From Pieris napi (taxonomy: Eukaryota > Arthropoda > Insecta > Lepidoptera > Pieridae): 64,000 nt of DNA. The notes below the pieces were generated by a model that was not told the DNA's origin, did no database searches, and saw nothing but the letters and a program-made list of their open reading frames with translations. Shown here one piece after another: positions 30,574-42,190 of this stretch (positions are counted from its first letter, which is position 1; each line of letters starts with the position of its first letter). The DNA lies in NCBI RefSeq assembly GCF_905475465.1, contig NC_062251.1, positions 4,085,001 to 4,149,000 of the forward strand. Direction: 5' to 3'. Made by a program: the position numbers and the translations under genes.

Positions 30574-31870
30574 TCACGACGTTTTGCTTATCACATTCCT
30601 GTAATTATAAGAGTAAATGTTAGTGTTAAACCTCTTCCAGCCAGTAATGCAGGATATCCTTTTACAGAAGAGAACAAGATTTTGTAAATATATTATATTT
30701 GCACACTGGTAATAAACAAGTTTTGTGACAATCCTTAATAGCTTCCAAACAATAGAATGCCCCCTTACTAGATTAGATTTAATTAATTTAGACAAGTTAC
30801 TATAACAAATATGACCAAATCGATATTAGCTGCATTCCTTTATATTAAGGTTAAAGCTTATTTCATACAAGTTATTTCTTTGTCCAAAACACATTAATTT
30901 GTTCATACTATAAATAAAAACTTTACCATTATTAAAATCAATCTTGTTTCCTCGTGTTTCTATTTTCTTCACAGATAGTAAATTTTGCATTATGTTTGGA
31001 ACTAAAAATACATTTTTTAGAACACCATTTACAGACTGACCATAAACTTTACTTCAACATTTATATTTCCTACTCCAATTGCTTTCATATAGTTATTATT
31101 CTTTGCTACAGCTATGAACTTATTACCATTTCCTTGTAGATGTCGACAATTCTTATATAAATGTCCTGGTTTCCCACAATTGTAAAATAACTTTGGAGTA
31201 TTATTATTTGCCAATGCAGATGGAATATTATTACTTGTACTTCTAAGATCTGTTTCTTTCAGTACAGCCCTTCTTTCTACTTCTGATCTCAATCTTGTTT
31301 TCACTATATCTATAGTTAGTTCCTTTGAAGGCATACTTTCTAATATTGTGGTAACTGTTTCCAAACTTTTTGGCATTGCCAATAATAAACAGCAAATACT
31401 TTCTTGGGTTGTCAACTCCACACCACATGCATTTACTTTTCTTATATTTTCTTCAAATTCTAGTGAAAAAGTTTCAAGGTTATTTTCACCATGTAGTTTC
31501 ATAGTCATAAGTATTTTTCTTGGTAGTAATTGACTTGGCCTCTCTTCTATAGTGTCCCACATTCAATAAGCAGTGTTTTTATTTCTAATTATATCATATC
31601 CAATTGGGAATCGTGGACGCATTGAATAATATACGACTTACATTTTTTATCTTTCATTGCATTGTGACTCTCACTTATTTTCTTCTGAAATGTTACATCT
31701 ATACATTCTAAACAATCCTTTTCTTCTAATAATGTAAGGATTCGAAACTTCCATGTATGATAATTGTCACCATTTAACAATTCATTATTCAATATTGAAA
31801 TTTGAAAGAGTTCTTGGGCGTTGGCCGTTAGCTCACTTGGCGTCCATTTTGTCCTTTTATAATTTTCAGT
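30574..31870 (-). pseudogene. Ty1/copia element, Gag to pre-integrase remnant
   Basis: Reading leftwards from 31870: Gag (NGDNYHTWKFRILTLLEEKD; MWDTIEERPS; ESICCLLLAMPKSLETVTTI), zinc knuckle CGKPGHLYKNC (first Cys replaced by Tyr at the usual first position), the start of the protease region (VEVKFMV), then fragments ending in a GAG-pre-integrase-like stretch (NLSKLIKSNLVRG) near 30780. Frame breaks at about 31565 and 31030. The integrase and reverse transcriptase are missing and no LTR is seen. A hAT derivative interrupts the Gag start at 31871. Confidence 0.75.
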
Positions 31871-31996
31871 CAGTGTTGCCAACTCGATTAAATCAAATGT
31901 TGCTAGACCGAAGGTTAAAAAGTCGCTAGAAGTCGCTAGATGATGAAAGTTTGTTTGGTATGAAGAAAAACCTAAAAAAATTAGGTATTATATTCT

Positions 31997-32178
31997 TAAA
32001 GAAAAAACTTTTTACCGGATTAAAGTTATGTATTATTATAAATTTAAAATTATGATAAATAATTATGTTAACAATTATTTAACATAATTTTAAATTTATA
32101 ATAATACATAACTTTTTTTTTTTTTTTTATATTATGGCAACAGCTTCAACTTTAATCCGGTAAAAAGTTTTTTCTTTA
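31997..32178. repeat. Long nested inverted repeat inside hAT element
   Basis: Outer arms: AAAGAAAAAACTTTTTACCG and following bases (to about 32026) mirror 32148-32178. Inner arms: GTTATGTATTATTATAAATT and following bases to about 32054 mirror about 32081-32111. The two arm pairs are nested. Transcribed, the segment would fold into a strong hairpin. Confidence 0.85.
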
Positions 32179-32382
32179 AATGTGTAAAGGTTATGTTAAT
32201 CAAAGACAATACTATATTATATTCTTTATTCGCATAAACGAGCTCCCCCATTTGGGCTATCCCGATAAGTATCTCGTTAGGTAATGATAGGACGATGACT
32301 TTCAGTGACCACATTTTTTATAAAGCAATGTCAAACATTATATTATTAATAAAATGTACATTTTATGTAGTTAAAAAAATCT

Positions 32383-32772
32383 TCAATCAAAACTTAAATA
32401 AGTTAACCCTATTCTAACCAAATAATTGGCCCCTGACAAGGGGCAACACATAAATCTACTATTTCGTGTAAGTTGCCCGGATGTTGAGGTTGAGGTTTGT
32501 GAATTACTGTTACTCTTAAATGAGTATGATTTGTTGGTTCCAATAAGTCTTAGTACATCTGATGGTAACACATAGTCAAAACATTTTTTGTTCATTCGTT
32601 TTAAGGAACATTTGATCATTATAATAGAATTCAGTATTGTTAGCCCCATGCGATTGCGTAGTTTTGATTTGATTAAATTCATGGTACCAAAAATTGTATG
32701 AAAAGTCGACTTTAACTGAGTTAATATAAGGTTTATGTTATTGGCAATAACATTGGGGTTATGGAACAACAA
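32383..32772 (-). pseudogene. hAT transposase C-terminal domain
   Basis: 129 codons containing the block MNLIKSKLRNRMGLTILNSI and LKRMNKKCFDYVLPSDV, equivalent to the dimerisation region just after the SERxFS motif in ZBED/hAT proteins (the motif itself reads STFHTIFGT here). A Ser/Thr-rich tail follows. Catalytic residues are absent. Confidence 0.75.
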
Positions 32773-32980
32773 GAGACCACAAAGTAGTAGCGCGTTTACA
32801 AAGCCTGTTAGGCTAAAATCATCTCGAATATTATTATATAAAAAAAAACAAGTCTGAAAAGGCGCCAGAAATGTCGCTAAATTATTTTAGTCGCTAAATT
32901 GAAATAAAATCTCGCTTTTCATGTTAAAATGTCGCTTAATTTAGCGACAAAGTCACTAAATTGGCAACACTGTTTTCAGT

Positions 32981-33885
32981 GTGAATTTTCAATGTGACCG
33001 TTTAAAAAATGGGGATCAACTAAAACTACAAGGTGCCAGTACTAAATAATACTAAAACACATGCTGAATTATACCTACTAAAACAAAAAGTGAAAGAGAT
33101 TTTTTTTATTAAATTAATTTAAAACACTTATAGTCAGTTACTTTTTAATTTTACCAATTACACACCTTCATTATACAAACATATTAAAATAATAATAAAT
33201 ATTTACAATAAGTTACAAACAAACACAACTACAAATAGTATTCAATTGAGCAGATTTAGTGCGTTTGCAGAAAAACCCTTTGGGATTTCCGAATCATAAA
33301 ACATTTTGCTGAATAAATCGCTGAGATGATCCATGGCCCGAGATGGTAAGTTGTGTTCTGCCAACTCTGTATAAAATATAAGCTCTGCTTTTCTTTGAAA
33401 TAATTTATCATCGATCTGAAAATAAACAGGATTTGATTTATTTTCTATCGTAAAAATAAGTAAAATAACTACCTATTTCTTATCTTGGGAAACTAGTGTC
33501 TCATACATTTGAAAATTAATATTCTTGATAAAAATATTACATATGTTGAACCCTGCAAACTTATCTTTTCATCCCACAAAATCTGCTTAAAAATGTTGCT
33601 CCACAAGTTTTACACAAGGCGTTCTCACTATTTTTCTCTTTTGTCAACCAAGACGAAAATTCAGGATTTTGTTACCACTCAGATCTATATTTCTGATCGT
33701 ATTTCAGCTTCATTATCATCACTACACACGCACGATGACATAGAGAGACATAAATAAAGAACACAAAAATCCGTGGTCTCTTTAATACTTATAGTTAGGA
33801 ATCAATTTTTAAGTTTCAGTAAATTCCCCGCGACGTACAGAATGTAACGTAGATAGGTAGCTAAAGCACGATTCGCGGTTTTTGA
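32981..33885. other. No gene recognised
   Basis: AT-rich sequence containing the upstream flank of the copia Gag (HTENYKRTKW continues at 32973-33000) and short frames. Nothing else is recognised. Confidence 0.3.
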
Positions 33886-34525
33886 AGTGAAACTTCTTTA
33901 TCGGGGTTGGAAAAAAATTTAGTGTAAAATTTTTTCGTTACGCGTCACATTTTTCCGTTACGCGCCATCTTTTGAAGCGAAACTTCGTTATCGACGTATG
34001 GGAGAAATTTTGTAGCAGGTTACGCGCCATGTTGCTTTTTGAAGTCAAACTTCTTTATCGGCGTTGGAAAAAAATTTACACACATTTGTCACATTTTTCG
34101 GTTACGCGCCATCTTTTTCTTGTCCCTACCACGGTTTATCCAACCGGTTGGTAACAAAAATATATAATAACGATAACAATAATAGTAATACCTTTAATAA
34201 TTTTAAAGGCCGGCAACGCACCCACTAAAATGGGTGTCTATGGGCTGCGTGGACTACCCTTTTTGGTCGTCCCGCAAGCTCGTTTGCTCCCCTATTATAT
34301 AAAAAAAAAAAAAATAATACTAATAATTCCATTACAATTAATGAAATTCTTTAATAATCTTAGTAGTACAGTAATAAGTTAAAATGAAATAATTGTATTT
34401 GTATTCATGTCTATGATAATAAAAGCCTTTTGTTAAACTTTATCTAATTTAACTTTATTTAACCAATTTCTGTAAAGTTGCATATAGTAGATCATTTTTC
34501 GAAAAATAAGGTCATAAAGAAGTTT
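33886..34525. mobile_element. MITE-like repeat with internal tandem units
   Basis: GAAGTGAAACTTCTTTAT near 33886 faces its exact reverse complement ATAAAGAAGTTTCACTTC near 34505. The left part has three imperfect copies (about 33880, 33972 and 34038) of a unit running from GAA..AAACTTC through a ttggaaaaaaattt block to gttacgcgccat. A LINE-type tail (aaggccggcaacgcac, 34206) is embedded. Boundaries are approximate. Confidence 0.5.
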
Positions 34526-35599
34526 CACTTCTTACGTGTGTACACCTAGTACACGCACACATTTTTTTTTAGCATTAACCGTTCGAAAGAGACAAAATGA
34601 TTCAATTGCGGTAAACATCAGACAAAGACTAAATCATGTGAACGAATCGAAATGACTGTTGCCCGCCCAGCCCAAAAATGTATAAATAATTAGTTTTAAA
34701 ATGTTGATAGTTTAAAAATGTACCAAAAAATACCAGAATATGAAAGGATACCAAAAATACTAAATTAGGTAGACGGAGCCCGAATTATACCGATTTGGTA
34801 CAGAATATACTAAAATCGGTCACACTGCAACTGGGCCCATAAATTATTAGTGCGCTACATAGACCACAGATTAAACAAATCATGAGATAAGCATTAGCAA
34901 TTTGAGCCTTAAGTTGAGTTTGGTTCAAGTTGGGTTTAGGCACTGTTTTATTTACATTAATTACAATTTTTACATTTTTATTTAATTTATGTACATTTTG
35001 GCTTATTTATGGTAGGGTCTTAACAATGCTGCTCGACTGTGCAGGTAAACACGGAAAATCAGATGACGTAATTAATAATTAACAAAATGTACAATTATTT
35101 ACACTGACTAAAATAAGTTTTGGTAATATTTACACAAGATATTTGAACGAAAAACTGTAAAGATCATTAAATCGATCGCCACATTTGGAGTTCCCGCCAA
35201 AAGTCCCACAGATTATTATTGCGCTACATAGACCACAGATTAAATAAATCATAAGCATAAAGCATTACTTTACAACAAAATCCATAAATTAAGCAATTAT
35301 AGTAGACTGTAGATTGTAGAATTCAATTAAAAATTATTTATAGTTCCAGGCTCCAGCCTCGAGGTGCTCGTTTTAAATTCGATGTTAAGGTAAATCCAAA
35401 AGTTTGTCCGTTCAATCTAATTAGTCAATCCGGGGAGTACAATCCTTTTAAATGTCTTGAAGTTTGAACCTATTAGAAATAAATTCATAAATGATATCAT
35501 GCATATCATGGTTCTTAAGCAAGTCTTGAATTCAGCACGGGATATTTTCAGGTCTTCTATGATAGTTTAACAAATTAGATGATAAACAAAGGCCTTGGA
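34526..35599. other. Repeat-derived, no gene
   Basis: It holds a duplicated phrase (gcgctacatagaccacagat at about 34851 and 35222) and a ttcaagttgggtttaggcactg phrase repeated at about 52883. No coding content is recognised. Confidence 0.45.
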
Positions 35600-37916
35600 T
35601 ATGGAATTCAAGGCATTCGAAGAATATGTGGTCTAAAGTTTGATCGACGTGGTATCGTGGATGCGGTGTAAATGTGAATTAAATCTGCTATGTCCGAATC
35701 TAAGGCGGCAAAGTATTGTGTAAAATCTTCTGGTTTTGTAATTGCTGGATTTACAAAACCATGGCATTCCAATATCTTGGTTGATTGCAGCATACCAAGT
35801 GCCCCTTCTCGCTAAACTTTCTTGCCAAACATCTTTCCAATTCTGATTAAGTTTTGAATTTAGAAGTGGCAGTAAATCAATGTACGGAAGGTTAACTTTG
35901 TCAACAGCGCTGCTGTCACTGAAAACAATCGCATATACAAGGAAATCCACATGCTCCTTGCCTGAGACTTCTATATGCGAGGGCGGCCATAATAATTCCA
36001 CACTGTAATTTCATAAAGTTAGTATTTGATTTTGGGGATAATGTAGCTTGACTTAGCACTGAATTGATGATTCTGTAGAGCTTTTAGAACACTCATGCTG
36101 TCTGTGATGATTAACCAAAATCTTTCAGAACAATCTTCAATGAATCTTAATACAGCAACAATAGCAAGAGCTTCTGCAGAAAATATGCTCAAATTTTCCT
36201 TTAATTTAGTACCTTGCCTAAACTTCAAACTTGGAATATAGAATGCCATTGAAATCCTAACCTTCTTTTTACAGCCATCTGTGTAAATATGATTATAATT
36301 GTGATATTGAGTTATAAGATTATAGACTTCATGTCGATCTCTCAGTTTATTGTCTATAACTATGCTGATGCATCCATAATACTTTCATAGCTCTTAGTAT
36401 AGCCAACCCAGTTATCTGATTTAAAGGTGCTGTGCTGATTGATCAGATTTAACAAGGGAGCTCATGCAAAAGAAAGGGATGATTGCTTGAGAGAGGGAAC
36501 TTCACAGGGTAACTATTGTTCAGATGGATAAGTTTGTTAAGCAAGTGATTATGTCTAGAAAGTTAGTTTTTAGATATTGAAACCTTAAGAATAGTAGAGG
36601 AGTGTTGAAATTATGGGAGTTGTTCTCATTGCCCCAGTAATGAGTCTCATGATTTTGAATGTCTAATTTGTGAAGAAATTGGTTATTTGAAGCAAAACAA
36701 AAGAAACTGTATTCGAAGTGACTACAAACGAGAGATTTGTATAGAGCTAAAAGAATTTTAGGATCAGAGCCCTATGTTCCAGCAAGAGACATCAAAATAT
36801 TCAGCGCCTTTATAGCTCTGTCAGTTACACAATCAACATATTCACCCCTGGATAAATTGTTAACACCCAAGAACTAAGAAAAAGGAGGGCTGCAATTACC
36901 CGGACTGTGAAGGCTTACAATAGTTAATTCCTTGCAATTTGAATATTTCATTCTAATGGCTATATTTTGAAGGGAATTATCGTAAACAGTATTAACATTA
37001 GAGTAAGAGATAGATCTATGTACAAGTATGGCTACACCATTGTGAGAGTTTCCTCAGTCTAGTCTTACTACATTGTAATTAAGCAATTTAAATTTATGAT
37101 GAGGTATAAAGACTCGCAAATAATGGCCAAAATGATCCAAAAGAAAATGGTTGAAAATATGTTGATTGTGCAATATACTCTGAACATTCCACTGAACTAT
37201 ATTTAAAGTATCCATTAGGATATAATTGAAGATTTCTTACCACAATGCTTTTTGAAGGTATCTTTTATAGTTTCGGAGCAATTTTTTGAATCATTGGTCC
37301 AGTTGAGGGTGATTAATTTAACAAGTGATTCAGTAATGGTTTTAACAATTAATTCTGAATTAAGTAATGAAAGAAATTGGTCTGTTTTAATATCTGAGGG
37401 AAAATTTGTGTTATTAAGGGCTTGTGCATAACTTTTATTTTGAAATTTATCTTTATTTAGCAGAATTATTGATTTTTTGACTGGGCAATTAGAAGATATT
37501 GAAATGTGGTTGCCACAATGGCAACAAGAGGCATATTTGGTGTTGACATTGCAAGATTTAAAGTTGTGACCTTCTCTACAGATTTCTCCTTTCGGCGTTT
37601 TTACAAAATTTGCCAATGTGACCATATCTCAAGCAACTGAGGCACTGTTTTACCTCCAGTATGTACGCACGAACTTCAAATCTCCAACTATTAAGGTCAA
37701 CACTCTTTGTAAAATTGGGCAAGAAAATGTAATGGACACAGTTTTTGTAGGTTCATATTTTATAGTGCTGTTCTCGGTAGTCCGTCTGATCGAGACTATA
37801 TTTTTTGTGCTGGTCAAGGCGCTATATATCTCCTTGTTTGAAAGGTCTATCGGCACGTGACTAATAACGCCAGTTGTTTCTGTGCTCTCTGGTATGCTAG
37901 CATAGTTTGTGGCCAT
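35600..37916 (-). mobile_element. LINE (RNase H-bearing) with internal deletion
   Basis: Read leftwards. 37916-37215 is ORF1 with a gag-like region (TGVISHVPIDLSNKEI) and zinc-knuckle residues (CCHCGNHISISSNCPVK). ORF2 starts near 37213 with LNIVQWNVQSILHN, the first block of the AP endonuclease. After about 36800 the sequence jumps to the reverse-transcriptase C-terminal region (KSLVCSHFEYSFFCF). It ends with RNase H (LSIFSAEALAIVAVLRFIED, ITDSMSVLKALQ, WPPSHIEVSGKEHVD) and the RLRFGHSRFNSHLHRI tail. Several frame breaks. The catalytic YADD part is deleted. Dead. Confidence 0.8.
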
Positions 37917-37976
37917 CCAGGAACTTTTTATTATTTAGAGCTGCTTTAGCCGAAGTCTCTCAAATATCTTTTTTTT

Positions 37977-38275
37977 TTATAAAACGGGGGGCATACGGGC
38001 AGGGGGCTCACCTAATGTTATGTGATACCGCCGCCCATGGACACTCTCAATGCCAGAGGGCTTGCGAGTGCGTTGCCGGCCTTTTAAGAATTGGTACGCT
38101 CTTTTCTTGAAGGACCCCAAGTCGTTCGGAAATACTTCAGTGGGCAGCTGGTTCCACATCGTGGTGGTGCGCGGCAAAAACTGCCTTGAAAAACGCTCAG
38201 TTGTAGAACGGCGGACGTCGAGGTGATACGGGTGGAATTTCGTATTCTGCCTCAACGTCCGATCACTCCTACTTT
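37977..38275 (-). mobile_element. LINE 3' end (lepidopteran-type tail)
   Basis: The minus-strand frame 38255-37977 reads RQFLPRTTTMWNQLPTEVFP, then FKKRAYQFLKGRQRT. This 'RTxxxWNxLPxxVFP...FKxRxxxFLKGR' ending is the C-terminus of CR1/jockey-like ORF2. The nucleotide tail (aaaggccggcaacgcactcg, catgggcggcggta) is familiar from lepidopteran genomes. The same end recurs at 51430-51660. Confidence 0.75.
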
Positions 38276-38765
38276 GTTTGTTAATTTAAAAAAAAAATTG
38301 CTTTGTTAATTCTTTTAATTGTTTCACGCCTTTATTGTCACGTTTGATTGCGTTGGCGAAAGACATTGTATCTCTCGAGCCTATTGGTTTATCTTTGTCA
38401 ATGCTTTCCAGGAAGACAATATATTCAAAATTGCCATCATCTTCAGGATAGAAACGGACATAATTAGGTAATTTAAACGGAAGGTCTTATCAGCGTCTTT
38501 TTCCGAGATAATGTCCGACTCAGAGTCCCGCACCGCAGCGGTTTACTCGGTGTCTCTTACTCCTTTTTCTTAGGGGAAGCGGGGGCATGCTGGGGTATCT
38601 AAGGAAAATACCAACAATACAGTATAATCATTACGTTTATTATGCTTATTTGTTTATGGCACAATGTCTTATTAATCTAACTACAATTTGGCATAGTCTT
38701 TGGGAGATGAACTTATAGCATTTTTTAAAATAAATGATTTAATAGGAACTTTCGAAAAACCATCT
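38276..38765. other. No gene recognised
   Basis: Low-complexity and short frames. It may include a few LINE-derived bases next to the preceding element. Confidence 0.3.
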
Positions 38766-38875
38766 TGCCCCTTACTATGGGGTAAGATGGGGTAATGAAA
38801 ATGGGGCAAGATGGTGTAATGAAAATGGGGCAAGATGGGGGTAATGAAAATGGGGCAAGATGGGGTAAGCTAATT
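38766..38875 (+). repeat. Minisatellite, 24-28 bp units
   Basis: About four copies of ggggcaagatggggtaatgaaaat. The unit resembles the 'ggggcaa' motifs seen near pogo-like transposons and abuts such a fragment here. Confidence 0.85.
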
Positions 38876-39085
38876 ATTATCACAAATGCAAATAAGAAGT
38901 TCTTGGGTGTTTTCATCATCCACACCAGCACAACCATTGTGAGCCCAACGTCCACAAAGCTGGTAGTCTACCCAACCTACGAATGATTTCAGAAAACTAT
39001 GATTTTCATCATTAAAATTGAGACAAATTGAATCTTCATCATCGTCATTTATCGTTTTGGCTGCAATTGTAGTCTTTTCTTTCAT
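38866..39085 (-). pseudogene. pogo/Tigger-like transposase C-terminal PHD-like finger
   Basis: The minus-strand frame reads DDDEDSICLNFNDENHSFLK, WVDYQLCGRWAHNGCAGVDD and LLICICDNN. The C..C...W..C..C..W.H..C.G.......C..C arrangement matches the C-terminal finger of insect pogo-like (DDE_1) transposases, with some cysteines mutated. The related, better preserved finger is at 46233-46550. Confidence 0.6.
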
Positions 39086-39324
39086 CTTAGCATTTTTTTT
39101 AGCCGAGGATAATTAGGATTCGATACTTTCCTCAGTTTTTTTCAAATTCTCTAACTAATTTTTATAAGGAGTTGAAGTAGTGGCGTAGCTACCTTGGGTG
39201 GCACCCGGTGCGGAAGTTGGTGGTGTCACCCCATCGAAAGTAAAAAGCCAGTGATTAATAGATTCTAATCCGATTGCATGAGCTTTGTGATAATTAATTT
39301 GCTCATTTCCAACTGTTCCAGAAC

Positions 39325-39786
39325 TTAATGATATTGTAGGAGATGTAGGTGTTCGTGTGTATTTAGGGAACGCAAGCAGAATTTGTAAGGTGCTACATCT
39401 ATCATTTTTTCGATTGTTCTGTCATTATTTTGTTCCCTCATATCTCTAGTTTCCTGAAACCGATAATTGATGTGTTTTGCAATTTCTTTGAGTACAGATG
39501 TTAAATCCCTAACAGTTGTATAAGTGCTGACTATCTCTATGAGAGTCTGACCATTATAAACATACTTTCCCCTCATGTCTCCATATTTGAAATTCATCAC
39601 CTGATTTCCCATTTTGCATATTCTAGAAACACCTCGCTTATTGTATATCGCGACATCTCTTCCTTCTCTTGGATCAGGACACACTGTCATGTTTCCCCTT
39701 TTATGCTCCAATGTTGTTGACTTTTCAAAAAGTGCTCTTGCCCATAAAAACTCTATCGAGTCGCTCACCATCACTGAGTCAAGCAT
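39325..39786 (-). CDS. Unrecognised 153-codon frame
   Basis: The protein contains MVSDSIEFLWARALFEKS, GNMTVCPDPREGRDVAIYNK and KYGDMRGKYVYNGQTLIEIV. It looks compositionally like a real folded protein, with balanced charges and no low complexity. I cannot place it in a family. It abuts, head to head, a second unusual frame on the plus strand. A viral origin is possible but is a guess. Confidence 0.4.
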   Translation of the reverse strand: MLDSVMVSDSIEFLWARALFEKSTTLEHKRGNMTVCPDPREGRDVAIYNKRGVSRICKMGNQVMNFKYGDMRGKYVYNGQTLIEIVSTYTTVRDLTSVLKEIAKHINYRFQETRDMREQNNDRTIEKMIDVAPYKFCLRSLNTHEHLHLLQYH

Positions 39787-39790
39787 AGTA

Positions 39791-40085
39791 AGAAACTGGG
39801 TGTTATCAAGTTACACTAGATGGAAACTTAGACATTCTACTGCCTGGAACTAGATTGACTATCCCTGTTCATATATCAAGAAATTCTCTGTCTTCATTAT
39901 CTTCCGAAGTGATTTGTAAGAGCCACTTGATGATCAATCACTTCAATATAAAAGAGACTATAAAGGAAATGTTTAATTACTATTTGAGGCATGAGGACGA
40001 TCCGATAATGCTCGGGGACTCGACGATGCGGCTATATAGAAATGATATGTTTGTTGTATGTATGTTATATGTATTTAGTATGTAA
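39791..40085 (+). CDS. Unrecognised frame, 97 codons, no clear start
   Basis: The open frame begins after a stop at about 39788 and reads TLDGNLDILLPGTRLTIPVH, SEVICKSHLMINHFNIKETI and FNYYLRHEDDPIMLGDSTMR. It has protein-like composition and no known motif. Divergent neighbour of the minus-strand frame at 39786. Possibly an exon or fragment of a captured gene. Confidence 0.35.
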
Positions 40086-40329
40086 AGTGTTTATATATTA
40101 TATTATTGTATTTATATATTATATTATTGTATTTATATAGTAGTTAGTTTTATTAAATGTGTAATTGTGTTAGTAATTGTGGCTACGCCACAATATCAAC
40201 TGCGTTGTATTTGGAAAAGGTTGATGAAGTTTAAACCATTCAACTAGCACCTTTACGTCTTTATCATCCTTTTTTACTCTTCAATCTCTAGAATCTTCGT
40301 GTTGTTCTGTCGAGTTGAGTCGAGATGTT

Positions 40330-40725
40330 ACATCACTTTTACATTTCTTCACATATAGTATTTGTGAGAAACATCTTTTTTACACCTAATTGCTCATGCA
40401 AGATTATTTGTATTTGACTCATGCCAATGTCTAAAGTTGCCTGAATTTCGGGGTATGTCACATGTCGATCTTCCTCAATCAGCTTACGCACAGCATCAAC
40501 GTTTTCTTGGGTGACTGCAGTTTTTGGACGACCTTCACGGGGATCATCTCTGAGCTTGACACGTCCACGTTGAAATTCAGCAAACCAGCGATAAATTGTG
40601 GTTTTTGGATGGGGCTCCATCACCAAATGCAGAAATCATCCGGTCAACACACTGTTTTTGTGATAAACCACTTCGAAAGTCATAATAAATCAACGCTCTT
40701 GAATTTCCTCGAGTCAATTCCATTT
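40330..40725 (-). pseudogene. mariner transposase N-terminal fragment
   Basis: Minus strand: a start MELTRGNSRALIYYDFRSGL, then after a frameshift SKTTIYRWFAEFQRGRVKLR, DDPREGRPKTAVTQENVDAV and HVTYPEIQATLDIGMSQIQI. This is the paired HTH_48 and HTH DNA-binding module of mariner elements (WFxxFxxGxxxLxDxxREGRPxT). The catalytic DD34D domain is absent. It lies directly beside copia sequence. Confidence 0.85.
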
Positions 40726-40799
40726 TCTCAACGACTAAACAAGTTTGACTAAACTTTGTGACAAGACCGAGAATCTTTTTTTAAATAAATAAATGGCAT

Positions 40800-41770
40800 T
40801 AGATTTAAAAAAAAAAGAGTTTCAATTAAAAAGATTTAAATATGACAGGAACAGTGGTGTTATTCCATTCCCGATACTTTTAGTGCAGCCTATGTACTTA
40901 GGGACACTAAGTTGGTGCCAAGGTTCGGTACGTATAAGGTGTCTTGTAAGTGCGTTTTTAGTTATAAAGGAAACTATTCCTTTACCTTTTATCTCTGCTG
41001 TGTTCTCGTCCGTCGCAAAGTTAAGTTTTCTGGATGTACTATCTATTGTTTTAAATAAGTCTTACAACCACGTGCAACCACTGTCTAAAACCCATATGTT
41101 GTTTTTAAGTTTCTTATTATTTGTAAAAAAAACACTGCATTATGTAATTATTTTTATGAGATGAATCAAATTTCTTAGCTTGTTTACCTTTATTTTCCTT
41201 CCAGCAGTTTGAACAAATTTTATGGTGTTTTTGTATAAAGATATTACCTTTTCGTTTACAAACTTTACACGATGCATATAAAGCTTCTTCTTGAATAGAG
41301 GATTCAGGTTCGTCGTCATTGATTTTATTATATATATATATTATTTTAATTTTCAACTAGTCAGACTTAGGAAGAACTCGATCTAGATCTCGTGTTTCAA
41401 TAGCGACTCTGAAGTTCTCGTATTCTTTCGAGAGGCTGTATAGCATTAATATTGTTAAAAGGTCTTCATTGATAATTATGTCCATGTCTGCCAGTTTGTT
41501 AACTATATCCATGAATTTGTTTAGATGACTTTGTATCTCATGCCCATCTAATTTATTTAGGATTAGTTGTTTCAGTAAAAAAGCTTCACGGGCAGGTCCT
41601 TTGCTAGCGTAAATGTCTTGTAGTTTACTCCAAACGGCTTTGGCAGATAGGCATTTTTTAATTTGGTTAAGCTCAGAGGGAGAAATCATAAGAATTAGTT
41701 CCGATCTGGCTTGTCTGTCACCTTCTGTTTCAGCTGCACTTGGATCCTTACTTAACCCTTTATAGGACAC
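40800..41770 (-). pseudogene. Ty1/copia Gag and protease fragment
   Basis: The minus-strand frame 41770-41357 gives Gag of the UBN2 type (DRQARSELILMISPSELNQI, AKAVWSKLQDIYASKGPARE, VNKLADMDIIINEDLLTIL). Degraded zinc-knuckle residues follow at about 41290-41180 (CKRKGNIFIQKHHKIC). The protease core IWVLDSGCTW lies near 41095, then a stop and ENTAEIKGKGIVSFI. The rest of pol is missing and mariner sequence begins at about 40790. Confidence 0.8.
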
Positions 41771-41903
41771 CCTCGCTTATTTAATTTTTTTTTTGTATAT
41801 TTTCCATCTGCAATCAGTGCTTTCACTTTTAGCAAATATGTTGGATGCTTATCTCGTTCGGAGTGTGTCCTCCAGTGAGAACATCTACTCATAATTCTTC
41901 ACA

Positions 41904-42190
41904 TTATAGAATGTCTTTTCGCTTAAGGCGTTTAACATAGCTCTGCATCGTGAGTTGTCGTGCAAGGGCATTGGGGTGGGCTGCTAGCCGTTCCCTGTAT
42001 CTGGTCTTGATATTAGTTATTTCTTCTCTCACTGTGAGCATTCCCAGGTGTTCGTGGATCTCAGCATTAGTCACATACCAGGGGACATTACTGATAGTCC
42101 GGAGAATAATGTTCTGTATTCTTTGTATGCGCATGATGGAGGAGTTACAAGCACTACCCCATAGTTGAAGGCAAATTTTAAAAATTGATA
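41904..42190 (-). pseudogene. jockey-type LINE ORF2 C-terminus
   Basis: The minus-strand frame reads IQRIQNIILRTISNVPWYVT, NAEIHEHLGMLTVREEI and YRERLAAHPNALARQL. 'QxxQNxxLRxIxxxPxYVTNxxIHxxLxxxxxxEEI..Y..RL..HPN.LA' is the standard end of jockey-clade reverse transcriptase ORFs. Confidence 0.85.

Larger units (their letters stand above)
31871..32972 (-). mobile_element. hAT deletion derivative inserted in copia
   Basis: Both ends carry CAGTGTTGCCAA in inverted orientation, and the 8-bp target duplication TTTTCAGT flanks the element (31863-31870 and 32973-32980), the size expected for hAT. Inside, the minus-strand frame 32772-32383 encodes the hAT dimerisation domain (GTMNLIKSKLRNRMGLTI, KRMNKKCFDYVLP). 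Upstream transposase sequence is lost, so it would need a helper. A long nested inverted repeat lies at 31997-32178. Confidence 0.9.

Noticed and set aside
40793..41164. 123-codon plus-strand frame
   Set aside because: Complement of copia protease-region sequence (WVLDSGCT on the minus strand).
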